From the NCBI GenBank assembly GCA_028875225.1, contig JAPPFB010000017.1:169973-233972 (forward strand): a stretch of DNA of 64,000 bases. The letters are read 5' to 3'. The notes under the pieces are model-generated. The model had not been told where the DNA came from and made no database searches. It saw only the letters and a program-made list of their open reading frames with translations. The first letter of the stretch is position 1. The number at the start of each line of letters is the position of its first letter. The position numbers and the translations under genes are program-made. Of this stretch, positions 43,432-51,997 are shown one piece after another. Origin of the DNA: Chloroflexota bacterium (GTDB lineage Bacteria > Chloroflexota > Dehalococcoidia > Bin125).

Positions 43432-43439
43432 GAGCCGCC

Positions 43440-44693
43440 ATGTCCAACAACACGCACGCACCCGGCCCCCTGGCCGGCATCCGCGTCCTCGACCTGACCT
43501 GGGTCCTCGCCGGACCGTACGCGGCCATGATCCTCTGCGACCTCGGCGCTGAAGTCGTCAAGGTGGAACGCCCCCCGCACGGAGACGTCGCCCGCACGAC
43601 CGGGCCGTTCGTCAACAACGAATCGATGTACTTCCAGTCGGTCAATCGAGGCAAACGCAGTATCTCGATTGACCTGCGCTCAGACGAAGGCCGCGACCTC
43701 TTTCTGCGCCTGGTCGACGAAGCCGATGTGGTGATGGAGAATTTCACTCCCGGCGTGATGGACAAGCTCGGGATTGGCCCCGACACACTGCTCGAGCGCA
43801 ACCCGCGGTTGATCTTCGCTTCCACCTCAGGCTTCGGACAGACCGGACCATGGCGCGACAAACCCGCACTCGACATCATCGTCCAGGGCATGGGCGGCGT
43901 GATGAGCATCACCGGATACCCGGACGAACCGCCGGCCCGGCCCGGGACCTCGATCGGCGACATCTGCGGTGGGCTCTACACGGCGATCGGCATCCTGGCG
44001 GCGCTGCGCGAGCGGGATCAGAGCGGCTACGGCCAATCGGTCGACATCTCGATGCTCGACTGCCAGATCGCGATCCTGGAGAACGCGGTCGCGCGGTACT
44101 TCACCACCAGGCAGGAACCAGGTCCGCTGGGGACGCGGCATCCATCGGCGACGCCATTCCAGGCCTTCCCCACGGCCGACGGCTGGATGGTCGTCGCATT
44201 GTCATGGGGCATTTCCGCCCAGTGGGAGCTGTTCTGCGCCGAGCTCGGGCTACCCGAACTGGTCGGCGACGAACGCTTCGAGACATCGTTCAAGCGCACC
44301 GAGAATCACGCCGAGCTCGAGCCGCTGCTCTTCGGCGCCACGCGCAAGCAGACCACCGACCACTGGGTTGCAGTGCTGGGCCAGTACGGCATCCCGATTG
44401 GGCCGCTGAACACGATCGGCCAGGCCGTCAACCAGGAACAGATCGCCGCCCGTGAAATGATCACGACCGTGCAGCATCCGGTCGCCGGCGACGTCACGAT
44501 GGCCGCCTCCCCGCTCAAGCTCTCGCGCACGCCGGGGCGGGTCTACGGCTACGGCCCCCTGTTCGGGCAGGACACCTGCGCGGTTCTCGACGAGTGGTTG
44601 GGGATACCCGCCGAACAGACCGCCGCACTGGCCGAGGCCGGCATCGTGCTGACCGAGGGCGGCCCCGACATCGCTGCGTATCTGAGCGCGTAA
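43440..44693 (+). CDS. Class III CoA-transferase (CaiB/BaiF family)
   Basis: 417 aa, full length. The N-terminal signature is LAGIRVLDLTWVLAGPYAAM (in part) and LGAEVVKVE. The catalytic Asp is Asp174 in GTSIGDICGGLY, which forms the acyl-anhydride intermediate. RGKRSISIDL and TSGFGQTGPW are also typical. It moves CoA between carboxylic acids; with the upstream hydroxyacid dehydrogenase it could activate a 2-hydroxy or dicarboxylic acid. TAGGAGCCGCC precedes the ATG. Confidence 0.93.
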   Translation: MSNNTHAPGPLAGIRVLDLTWVLAGPYAAMILCDLGAEVVKVERPPHGDVARTTGPFVNNESMYFQSVNRGKRSISIDLRSDEGRDLFLRLVDEADVVMENFTPGVMDKLGIGPDTLLERNPRLIFASTSGFGQTGPWRDKPALDIIVQGMGGVMSITGYPDEPPARPGTSIGDICGGLYTAIGILAALRERDQSGYGQSVDISMLDCQIAILENAVARYFTTRQEPGPLGTRHPSATPFQAFPTADGWMVVALSWGISAQWELFCAELGLPELVGDERFETSFKRTENHAELEPLLFGATRKQTTDHWVAVLGQYGIPIGPLNTIGQAVNQEQIAAREMITTVQHPVAGDVTMAASPLKLSRTPGRVYGYGPLFGQDTCAVLDEWLGIPAEQTAALAEAGIVLTEGGPDIAAYLSA

Positions 44694-44702
44694 CGTTCGA
44701 TC

Positions 44703-44735
44703 CCTTCTCCCCTGGGAGAGGGTTGAGGTGAGGGC
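44703..44735. repeat. REP-like hairpin after the CoA-transferase
   Basis: CTCCC-CTG-GGGAG with the tail GAGGGTTGAGGTGAGGG. It is of the same family as the hairpin at 39186 and the 3' arm of the element at 37542. Confidence 0.55.
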
Positions 44736-44752
44736 CCAGGCAAGCGACCAAC

Positions 44753-45112
44753 ATGGACCTCATGCCGACGTTGGTGAACCTCCTCTCACGGCTCAAGCGG
44801 AAACTGCGTCCCGAGCCCATCGAAATCGAACTCGACGTCGTCGAGCAGCTCATCGTCCAGCACCTGCTGCTGGTCGAGCAGGCGTCGTTCGAAGAACTGG
44901 TGGATGCCGTGCTCGTGTCCCGGCCGACCGCCAATCAGCAACAGGTCAGGCTGTCGCTAATCCGGTTCGAATCGTTCCGGTTGATCAATCGCATCCTTCA
45001 TCCGGAGCAGGAGCCCGGCAAGCAGATGTCCTTTACGCTCACTCCTGACGGTCGGCGGTTGAAGGCGGTCATCCCCGCCGTGCCGCGTTCTCGAATCCAA
45101 ACCTGGCTGTAA
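44753..45112 (+). CDS. Small protein, possibly winged-helix
   Basis: 119 aa, no family recognised. The basic start (LLSRLKRKLRPEP) is followed by helices (LDVVEQLIVQHLLLVEQ, FEELVDAVLVS) and an end reading MSFTLTPDGRRLKAVIP, which looks like the wing and last strand of a winged-helix DNA-binding domain. There is no membrane segment. A second ATG at 44762 is possible; no clear ribosome-binding site favours either. It lies between the CoA-transferase and the next dehydrogenase, 25 bp upstream of the latter, and could be a local regulator. Confidence 0.6.
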   Translation: MDLMPTLVNLLSRLKRKLRPEPIEIELDVVEQLIVQHLLLVEQASFEELVDAVLVSRPTANQQQVRLSLIRFESFRLINRILHPEQEPGKQMSFTLTPDGRRLKAVIPAVPRSRIQTWL

Positions 45113-45137
45113 GCGCCACCGCGTTAAGGAGTCCCTG

Positions 45138-46136
45138 ATGGCGAAGTTCAAGGTCTATCACATCGATTCGCGGCCCGAGCGCCAGCCCCACGTTGCCGAG
45201 GCAGCTGAGCTGGCCAAGGCCGACGCCGAGCTGATCCCGCTGACCCTCGAACAGCAGGAAGACATCCCGGCGCACGTCGGCGACGCCGACGGAATCATCT
45301 GCGGCTACCGGCAAGTGGGCAAGGACATCTTCGACGTCGCGCCGAACCTCAAGGTCGTGGTGCGATACGGGATTGGCTTCGACAACATCGACTGGCAGAC
45401 AGCGGTCGACTACGACATCGTCGTTTGCAACATCACCGATTACTGCATCAACGAGGTCGCGACGCACGCGATTTCGTTGCTGCTGGCGCTCAACCGGAAG
45501 TTGATCGCGCACAACGACGCCGCCCGCGCCGGTGAACGTGTCCCGCTCGGACCGTCGGGACCGCTCTACGGTGAAACGCTGGGGCTGGTTGCCTTCGGCC
45601 ACATCGCGCAGCAGGCTGCGATTCGGGCTCAGGCCTTCGGGCTGGACGTGATCGCGTACGACCCGTACCAGGACCCGGCAGTGGCCGAAGCCGCAGGTGT
45701 GCGACTGACCTCGCTCGAGGAAGTCATGCAGGCCGACTACGTCTCGGTCCACCCGCCGTTGAGTCCGGAAACTCGGGGAATCGTCGGCGCGGAGCAACTG
45801 GCGCTGATGAAGCCCAGCGCTTACCTGATCACGACCTGCCGCGGCGGCGTAGTCGACGAGCGGGCGCTCTACGACGCGCTCAAGAACGGTCAGTTGGCCG
45901 GCGCGGGGGTGGATGTCTGGGATCCGGAGCCGGTGCACCAGGACCATCCGTTGCTCGAGTTCGACAACGTGATCGCCACGCCCCATTCGGCCTTCTATTC
46001 GGACAACTCGATGCCGCTGCTGCTCCAGCGCGTCGGCGAGGCGGCGGCCGATGTTCTCCAGGGCTACATGCCGCGATCCGTAGTGAACAAGGCCGTCCTG
46101 GACAAGGTCTCGCTGGCGCCGCACCCCGATCGCTAG
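45138..46136 (+). CDS. D-isomer-specific 2-hydroxyacid dehydrogenase (CtBP-like), altered nucleotide loop
   Basis: 332 aa. The body fits phosphoglycerate-dehydrogenase/CtBP proteins: VVRYGIGFDNID, CINEVATHAISLLLALNR, VDERALYDALKNGQLAGAGVDVW (in part), DPEPV and TPHSAFYS with the catalytic His. TAAGGAGTCCCTG precedes the ATG. The Rossmann glycine loop, normally GxGxxG, reads LVAFGHIAQQ: the first and third glycines are alanine. The catalytic Arg region is TTCRGGVVD. It may still bind NAD with lower affinity or have another role. Confidence 0.87.
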   Translation: MAKFKVYHIDSRPERQPHVAEAAELAKADAELIPLTLEQQEDIPAHVGDADGIICGYRQVGKDIFDVAPNLKVVVRYGIGFDNIDWQTAVDYDIVVCNITDYCINEVATHAISLLLALNRKLIAHNDAARAGERVPLGPSGPLYGETLGLVAFGHIAQQAAIRAQAFGLDVIAYDPYQDPAVAEAAGVRLTSLEEVMQADYVSVHPPLSPETRGIVGAEQLALMKPSAYLITTCRGGVVDERALYDALKNGQLAGAGVDVWDPEPVHQDHPLLEFDNVIATPHSAFYSDNSMPLLLQRVGEAAADVLQGYMPRSVVNKAVLDKVSLAPHPDR

Positions 46137-46172
46137 GACCAGTTCACAAAGACCGACATCAGCCCCCAACAG

Positions 46173-46270
46173 CCGTCATTGCGGCGCTTGTCGCGGTAAT
46201 CTCGCCATGACTTTTACTGATGTTCGTGCGCGACGCGGCGAGATACCCGCGACAAGCGCGGGTATGACGG
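46173..46270. repeat. 98-bp imperfect palindrome
   Basis: Arms of 34 bp (46173-46206 and 46237-46270) are inverted with few mismatches; conserved parts are CCGTCAT, GCTTGTCGCGG and ATCTCGCC. A 30-bp middle separates them. The right arm contains a perfect internal hairpin TACCCGCG-ACAAG-CGCGGGTA. It lies between two convergent genes. Confidence 0.8.
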
Positions 46271-46306
46271 AGCTTGTTGTCTCTCTTCCGCCCATGTGAA
46301 CAGGCG

Positions 46307-47035
46307 CTAGTCCTCGAGCAACTCCACGTCGGCGTACCAGGCAGTCACCTGTCCGCCGCTTCCGTCGTGGTTGCGGCTCACCGGCCGACCCACGACCAAG
46401 CCCGGCTTCGCCGCGATCGCGCGGTCGAACATCGGACCATCGACCACGCACGTGTGAAACTCGCCGTTCTCGCCGAGCGGATCGGTACCTTCCGGCAGAT
46501 CGTCGAGGAACGATTGGTCGAACCAGCGACCGGCGAAGCTGCGATCAAGCCTGGACGAGGGGCTGACGGCGGTGACGATCGCTCGGAGGCCCGACTGCAG
46601 CATCGTCTGCGCCAGCTCGGGGGTTGGCTTGCCCCAGACCGGGAAGATGGCGTCGAATTCTGTCTCGGCAAGGTTTGCTTCCCGATACTCGCGGATGTCC
46701 TCGAGGAAGAGATCGCCGAACGCGAACGTGTCGACGGTGAGGTCCGGCGGCAGTCGCCGGACTTCGTCCAGGAACCGCCGCATGGCCGCCTCGTAGGCCT
46801 CGTTCGGGCAGGGATAGGGGATCGGGATTTCGTACAGGGGCAGACCAAGACGCTCGGCCTGGAGTCGGAGCACTCGCCGCGGTGTTGCCTGAATGGCGAC
46901 GCGGTCGAAGTGCGGCGTCACCGTGGTGAAGATGCCGCGGACGTCGTACCGATCGGGCTGTTCACGAAGCACGTGCAGCGCCCAGGCGGAGTCTTTTCCC
47001 GACGACCAGGAGACCATGACGGGGAGTGGTGTCAC
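46307..47035 (-). CDS. Adenine nucleotide alpha hydrolase, diphthine-ammonia-ligase-like
   Basis: 242 aa with the PP-loop SWSSGKDSAWAL near its start, the ATP-pyrophosphatase signature. Other family elements are VDTFAFGDLFLEDIREYRE (in part), FPVWGKPTPELAQ and ENGEFHTCVVDGP, close to the MJ0570/Dph6-like group. Bacterial members are not involved in diphthamide and their substrate is unknown; they use ATP to adenylate a carboxylate or amide. The start is uncertain: GTG 47035 or ATG 47017, both without a ribosome-binding site. The longer frame to 47182 runs into the divergent aldolase gene and is rejected. Confidence 0.83.
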   Translation of the reverse strand: MTPLPVMVSWSSGKDSAWALHVLREQPDRYDVRGIFTTVTPHFDRVAIQATPRRVLRLQAERLGLPLYEIPIPYPCPNEAYEAAMRRFLDEVRRLPPDLTVDTFAFGDLFLEDIREYREANLAETEFDAIFPVWGKPTPELAQTMLQSGLRAIVTAVSPSSRLDRSFAGRWFDQSFLDDLPEGTDPLGENGEFHTCVVDGPMFDRAIAAKPGLVVGRPVSRNHDGSGGQVTAWYADVELLED

Positions 47036-47114
47036 AACAGGAGATTTCAGATCATCGTGTACGCTTTTTGCAACGTAGGCGACAGAACGATGTTCCGCTA
47101 GCGGAGGTGGGCCA

Positions 47115-47891
47115 ATGCGACCAAACACGGTGAAACAGCTGTGGGCCGAAGGCAAGCCCGCCTTTGGCGCCTGGCTTGGCACCTGCTCGCCGCTGGCGGC
47201 CGAATCAATGGCTCACCAGGGCTGGGACTGGCTCGTGGTCGATGGCGAACACTCTCCCGTCGACCTCCAGACCATGATTCAGATGTTTCAGGCCATTTCA
47301 ACGACCGACACCATTCCCATGGCGCGAGCGCAATGGAATGATCCGGTGATCATCAAGCGCATCCTCGACGGCGGCGCCTACGGGGTTGTAATCCCCTGGG
47401 TCAACAACCGCGCAGAGGCCGAACAGGCTGTCTCGGCTTGCCGTTATCCGCCGGACGGACTCCGCGGCTTCGGCGCATATCGCGGGTTCCTCTATGGCGG
47501 CCCTGACTACGGCGACGAGGCGAACAACGAGATCGCCTGCATCATTCAGATTGAAACGATCGAAGCGGTCGAGCGAATCGATGAGATCCTGTCCGTGCCG
47601 GGCATCGACGCGACCTGCATCGGCCCGGCCGACCTGGCCAAGTCGATGGGCATCCCGGTTCGGCCCGACAACCCTCACCCGGACCATGTCGCGGCCTGCG
47701 CCGAGGTGCTCGCCGCGTCGCAGCGAATCGACAACCGTGTCGCGCCGGGCATCTTCACCTCCGGTCCGGTCGAAGCGAAGCGCCGCGCCGAAGAGGGCTG
47801 GCTCTACATCCCGTCCGGCAGCGACGGACAGTTCATGGCCCAGGCGTCCGCCCAGGGTCTGCGCACCGTTCGCAGCTACGGTCAGGACTAG
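47115..47891 (+). CDS. HpcH/HpaI-family class II aldolase
   Basis: 258 aa. The general base is His46 (VVDGEHSPVD) and the carbonyl-contacting Arg is Arg71 (IPMARAQ); metal ligands are in IIQIETIEAVE and GPADLAKSMG. Family members cleave 2-keto-3-deoxy or 4-hydroxy-2-oxo acids to pyruvate or glyoxylate and an aldehyde. GGAGGTGGGCC precedes the ATG. The next gene, a Ldh_2 dehydrogenase, starts 4 bp after its stop and could act on the 2-oxoacid released. Confidence 0.92.
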   Translation: MRPNTVKQLWAEGKPAFGAWLGTCSPLAAESMAHQGWDWLVVDGEHSPVDLQTMIQMFQAISTTDTIPMARAQWNDPVIIKRILDGGAYGVVIPWVNNRAEAEQAVSACRYPPDGLRGFGAYRGFLYGGPDYGDEANNEIACIIQIETIEAVERIDEILSVPGIDATCIGPADLAKSMGIPVRPDNPHPDHVAACAEVLAASQRIDNRVAPGIFTSGPVEAKRRAEEGWLYIPSGSDGQFMAQASAQGLRTVRSYGQD

Positions 47892-47895
47892 GCGT

Positions 47896-49011
47896 ATGGC
47901 CTGGACCGGGCAGGACGGGCCGGAGACGCGTCAGCGGTTCGACGCCAGTGAACTGCGCGGTTTCACTTCGGCCATCCTGAAGTCGTACGGCGTGCCGGCG
48001 GACGACGCCGAGATTGGCGCCGACGTCTTGATCGACGCCGACCTGGTCGGGATCGAGTCGCACGGGATTGCCCATCTGCCCTGGCATATCGGCTATGCGC
48101 CGGGATTCGAATCTGGGGCGGTCAACCCGAATCCGGAGATTAGGGTGCTGCGCGAGACCCCGGTTTCGGCGGCGTGGGACGGTGATGGCGGCTTTGGCAC
48201 CATCGTCTGTCAGAAGGCGATGGCCAGCTGCATCGAGAAGGCCAGGGCCAGCGGGATGGGCATGGTCACGGTTCGCAACGGCCGACACTTCGGCGCCGCC
48301 GGCTACTACGCGCATATGGCCGTCGAACATGACCTGATCGGGATGGCGATGTGCAACGTCCCGCCGATTGCCGTCGCGGCCGGGGGCAAGGGACGCGCCT
48401 TCGGTACCAATCCGATCGCGATGGCGGCGCCAATCGCCGATGGCACGCCGTTCCGGCTCGACATCGCCACGACGGCGGTCGCCGGCGGCAAGCTGGAGAT
48501 CGCAGGCCGGCAGAACAAACCGCTGCCCGAAGGCTGGGCGGTCGACGAAGACGGCGACCACAGTGACGACCCGTTCATCATGCGCAAGAACGGCGCGCTG
48601 CTACCGCTCGGATCGACGCTGACGACCAGTTCCCACAAGGGCTATGGGCTGGGACTGATGGTCGACATCATGTCGGGGGTGCTCTCCGGCGACGGCTCCG
48701 GCCTGTTCGCTCCGCGCGGTCAGAATCTGATCCAGGGGCAGTGGTTCGCGGCCTGGCGAATTGATCTGTTCTGCGAACCCGATGAGTTCAAATCAAGCAT
48801 GAAAGAGATGGCCGACGCGATTCGCCAGATCGAGCCAGTTGACGGTGTGGCGCGTGTCGTGATTCCCGGCGATCCGGAAGAAATGGCGCGAGCTGATCGC
48901 TCGGTCAACGGAGTACCGCTGGATCAGGAGACCATCGAGCAACTGATCGCGCTGGGTGAACAGCGCGGTGTGTCATTCCCCGCTCCATGTAGCAAAGGCG
49001 GTACACCATGA
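47896..49011 (+). CDS. Malate/L-lactate/ureidoglycolate dehydrogenase family (Ldh_2)
   Basis: 371 aa. This NAD(P)-dependent family has its own fold. Catalytic His131 is in VRNGRHFGAAGYY; an earlier His56 sits in ESHGIAH; GTNPIAMAAP and SSHKGYGLGLMVDI are signatures. It oxidises a 2-hydroxyacid or reduces the 2-oxoacid. ATG 47896 (MAWTGQ) is chosen; the frame is open upstream to 47494 only because it lies across the aldolase gene. Its stop overlaps the MarR start by four bases (ATGA). Confidence 0.9.
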   Translation: MAWTGQDGPETRQRFDASELRGFTSAILKSYGVPADDAEIGADVLIDADLVGIESHGIAHLPWHIGYAPGFESGAVNPNPEIRVLRETPVSAAWDGDGGFGTIVCQKAMASCIEKARASGMGMVTVRNGRHFGAAGYYAHMAVEHDLIGMAMCNVPPIAVAAGGKGRAFGTNPIAMAAPIADGTPFRLDIATTAVAGGKLEIAGRQNKPLPEGWAVDEDGDHSDDPFIMRKNGALLPLGSTLTTSSHKGYGLGLMVDIMSGVLSGDGSGLFAPRGQNLIQGQWFAAWRIDLFCEPDEFKSSMKEMADAIRQIEPVDGVARVVIPGDPEEMARADRSVNGVPLDQETIEQLIALGEQRGVSFPAPCSKGGTP

Positions 49012-49499
49012 CGATGGTCAACGCGCGAATCGACGCCGCAATTGAGAGCATTCTCGACAACTATGGTCGCGCTGCCGGCATTTTCGATCCCAATCGCCTC
49101 GAGGTATGGGAGGAATTGGGACTCACCATGTCCCAGCTTCGCGTGCTCTACATGCTTCAGGCCGCGCCGGGAACTCCGGCCGGCGCGGTTGCTACGCAGC
49201 TCAAGGTTCGACCATCGACCGCGACCGGAATCATTGATCGCCTGGTCGACAAGCAGAAGCTGGTCAGGCGCGAGCGCGACGACTCCGACCGGCGGCGCGT
49301 GCGCGTCTACCTGACTGAGCGAGGTCACAAGGTAATCACGGAGCTGGAAGTCCGGAAGCGCGCGGTGATCTGGAAAATCTTCCGCAACTTCTCCGAACAG
49401 GAACTGGCCGACATCGACCGCACGTTCACGTTGCTAACCTCCGAGGCAGAGCGCCAGGGCGTTCTCGCTCCCTGGCCCCCTGATCCTGAGGTGATGTGA
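49008..49499 (+). CDS. MarR-family transcriptional regulator
   Basis: 163 aa winged helix. The recognition part is GAVATQLKVRPSTATGIIDRLV and the wing is VRRERDDSDRRRVRVYLTERG (both in part). It overlaps the dehydrogenase upstream and the efflux pump downstream by one to four bases, so all three are translationally coupled. MarR proteins usually repress their own operon and are released by small aromatic or other ligands. Expect it to control the pump, and perhaps the catabolic genes before it. Confidence 0.93.
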   Translation: MTMVNARIDAAIESILDNYGRAAGIFDPNRLEVWEELGLTMSQLRVLYMLQAAPGTPAGAVATQLKVRPSTATGIIDRLVDKQKLVRRERDDSDRRRVRVYLTERGHKVITELEVRKRAVIWKIFRNFSEQELADIDRTFTLLTSEAERQGVLAPWPPDPEVM

Positions 49500-51448
49500 T
49501 GTCAACGGGGCCGCGGCAATCGCCCAACGGGCAGGCCGGCGCCCCGCCAGGTGGTCCCCCGATGCCACAGGGAGGTCCACCAGCCGGTACGCCGGGCATG
49601 CCCGGCATGGGCGAGGTTCCGCCTGGCTGGTTGCTGCCCCAGCGACGCAAAGTCCTGATCATGGTCTGCGTCATGCTGGCGCTGTTCCTGGCAGCGCTCG
49701 ACCAGACGATCTGGAGCGTGGCCGCGCCGAAGGCGGTTGGCGACCTCGGAGGTCTTGACCTCTTCGCCTGGCCGGCCACGTCCTACCTGCTTGGCTCCAC
49801 GGTCATCGTCCCGATCATCGGCAAGCTCTCCGACGCGCACGGCCGCAAACCGTATCTGCTCGCCGGAATCGTCATCTTCCTGATCGCGTCGGCGCTGTGC
49901 GGCGCCTCAGGCAGCATGTGGGAACTGATCGGATTCCGCTTGCTGCAGGGCTTCGGCGCGGCCTTCATCATGGCCAACGCCTTCACGACGATGGGCGACT
50001 ATTTCGCCCCCGCCGAGCGCGGCCGCTGGGCGGGCATCATTGCTGGCACGTTCGCCCTCGCCAGCATCATCGGACCACTCGCTGGCGGCGTGCTGACCGA
50101 CGAACTCTCCTGGCGCTGGGTCTTCTACATCAACATTCCGGTCGGCGGCTTGGGCCTGGTGGCGATCACGATGCTGATGCCCAGGCAGAAGCCGCAACAT
50201 CCCCAGCGCCAACCGACCGACTGGCTCGGTGCCGGCATGCTCATCGTCGCCGCGACACCGTTGCTGCTGGCCTTGTCGATGGGCGGCAACCAGTTCGGCT
50301 GGCTGGACTCACCGATCGTCGTCTGTTTCATCGTCGCCGTCGTTGCGGCATTCGCGTGGTGGAGGACCGCGCGGCGCAAAGGCGACGACGGCATCATGCC
50401 GCTGCCCATGTTCCAGAACCGGCTCTACATGTTCTGCACGGTCGTGATGTTTCTGATTGGCATCGCGATGATGGGCGCGATGTTCAATCTGCCCTTCTTC
50501 CTGCAGGGCGCGCAGGGCATTTCGGCCACCAACTCCGGTCTCGTCACCCTGCCGATGAGCATCGGGGTGGTGCCCGCGTCGGTGATCACCGGACAGATTC
50601 TGGCCAGAACCGGACGCTACAAGCCGCTGGCCATCGTCGGCGGGGCCGGCGCCACGTTCTCGCTGTTCATGCTCTCGCAGCTCAACGTGGACTCGGACCT
50701 GAACATGGCCCGCCTGTACATGTTTGTGATGGGCGCGTCCATGGGCACGCTGATGCCCCTGTACTCGCTGCTGATGCAAAACTCGCTCCCCTTCAGACTG
50801 CTCGGCGCGGGCACGGCGACCAATCAGTTCTTCCGTCAGATGGGCGCGGCGATGGGCATCTCGCTGTTCGGCGCGATGATCGTGTCCGGATTCTCGTCGC
50901 AGTTGACCAAAGCGTTCCCGGTCGGCTTCGAACAGCTCAAGGAGCGACCCGAGGTACTGCTCAATCCCGAGGCGCTCCAGGGCTTCCGTCAGCAGTTGGA
51001 ACAGCAGTCAGCCGGATCGGCGGACGCCGTCATCCAGACGGCTCGTGAGGCGTTGGCCGTACCGGTCACCGATGTCTTCCTCTACGGCGCCATCGTCATG
51101 GCCATCGTGCTCGCCATCGCGGCCATACTGCCGAGGGTCCGCTTCCAGACACAGGAAGAGATGATGGCCGCCGCGCGCGCGGCGGCCGCCGCCAACCGCC
51201 CGCCGGGTTCAGCAGGTTCTCCTCCTGCCGGACCTCGCCCCGGCATGCCGGTTCCATCGGCCGGCCACTCGCCAACGGGATTGCCGACAGAACCCGCTCA
51301 ACCCCCTAGAGTGGCAGCAGCGGCACCGTCGCCGGCGGAGACCGTCTCCGACAACGGCGAGTCGCCGAGCAGACAGCTGAACGAGTCGGTGCCCCTGATT
51401 GCCTCCTGGGCCAACCAACGACCCAACCAGATCGAAACGCTCGATTAA
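49499..51448 (+). CDS. MFS efflux transporter, DHA2 (EmrB/QacA) family
   Basis: 649 aa, a 14-helix-type drug/proton antiporter. The first helix carries the DHA2 signature LDQTIWSVAAPKAVGDL, with GKLSDAHGRKPYLL after helix 2. A cytoplasmic N-terminal tail of about 45 residues is very rich in Pro and Gly (GAPPGGPPMPQGG), and the C-terminal 90 residues are Pro/Ala-rich (PPGSAGSPPAGPRPG), both unusual for the family. The ATG at 49499 overlaps the MarR stop, with GAGGTG upstream. Control by the adjacent MarR protein is likely. Confidence 0.92.
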   Translation: MSTGPRQSPNGQAGAPPGGPPMPQGGPPAGTPGMPGMGEVPPGWLLPQRRKVLIMVCVMLALFLAALDQTIWSVAAPKAVGDLGGLDLFAWPATSYLLGSTVIVPIIGKLSDAHGRKPYLLAGIVIFLIASALCGASGSMWELIGFRLLQGFGAAFIMANAFTTMGDYFAPAERGRWAGIIAGTFALASIIGPLAGGVLTDELSWRWVFYINIPVGGLGLVAITMLMPRQKPQHPQRQPTDWLGAGMLIVAATPLLLALSMGGNQFGWLDSPIVVCFIVAVVAAFAWWRTARRKGDDGIMPLPMFQNRLYMFCTVVMFLIGIAMMGAMFNLPFFLQGAQGISATNSGLVTLPMSIGVVPASVITGQILARTGRYKPLAIVGGAGATFSLFMLSQLNVDSDLNMARLYMFVMGASMGTLMPLYSLLMQNSLPFRLLGAGTATNQFFRQMGAAMGISLFGAMIVSGFSSQLTKAFPVGFEQLKERPEVLLNPEALQGFRQQLEQQSAGSADAVIQTAREALAVPVTDVFLYGAIVMAIVLAIAAILPRVRFQTQEEMMAAARAAAAANRPPGSAGSPPAGPRPGMPVPSAGHSPTGLPTEPAQPPRVAAAAPSPAETVSDNGESPSRQLNESVPLIASWANQRPNQIETLD

Positions 51449-51459
51449 TCGGAGCCGAA

Positions 51460-51954
51460 ATGACGACCCCCAACGGCCAGCACGACCACGAACCGAACGG
51501 CGCGACCCAACAGGCGACCAGCACCGTGCTGGCACTCGATGGCTGGGGGCCGGTGCTGGTCGAGCCACCAGCGAACGGGGCCAACGGTTCCGAGCCGGCA
51601 GTCGCTGCCCAGGAACCGGCGCTCGAGCTCAGCGGTTCGTCCGATGGATCGCCGAACCGCGACTGGCGCTCCGCCGTCCAGTCCGGATGGGATCGTGGCT
51701 TCGCTCAGGCCAGGATTGATCCGGCGCTGATACGCCTGATCGCGCCGCTCGCAGCCATGACGATCGCCGTGATCGCCGCCCTCAAGCTCGGTGACGCGTA
51801 CCTGCAACACCGCCCGCCCGAACCCACTCCCGCTCCGCCATCGCGAATGTCGACATTCCGCCGCAGCATCGCCCTGGTGATCGACCCATCGCTGACGCCG
51901 CCTCAGCCTCAACTCCCGATCTGGGAGCGCTGGCTGCGTCAGACGCTTCGCTAG
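51460..51954 (+). CDS. Small single-pass membrane protein of unknown function
   Basis: 164 aa. A hydrophilic, Gly/Asn/Pro-rich N-terminal half (about 85 residues) precedes one hydrophobic helix (LIRLIAPLAAMTIAVIAALKLG, in part, about residues 92-110). A Pro-rich stretch (PPEPTPAPPS) and a short basic tail with IWERWLRQTLR follow. No family is recognised. TCGGAGCC precedes the ATG, and it begins 12 bp after the efflux gene, so it belongs to that operon. It could be an accessory of the pump, whose tails have a similar composition; this is inference. Confidence 0.65.
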   Translation: MTTPNGQHDHEPNGATQQATSTVLALDGWGPVLVEPPANGANGSEPAVAAQEPALELSGSSDGSPNRDWRSAVQSGWDRGFAQARIDPALIRLIAPLAAMTIAVIAALKLGDAYLQHRPPEPTPAPPSRMSTFRRSIALVIDPSLTPPQPQLPIWERWLRQTLR

Positions 51955-51997
51955 CCGACTGCCACCCCACTACGCGCCTCCACGCCGACAGGTTCCG

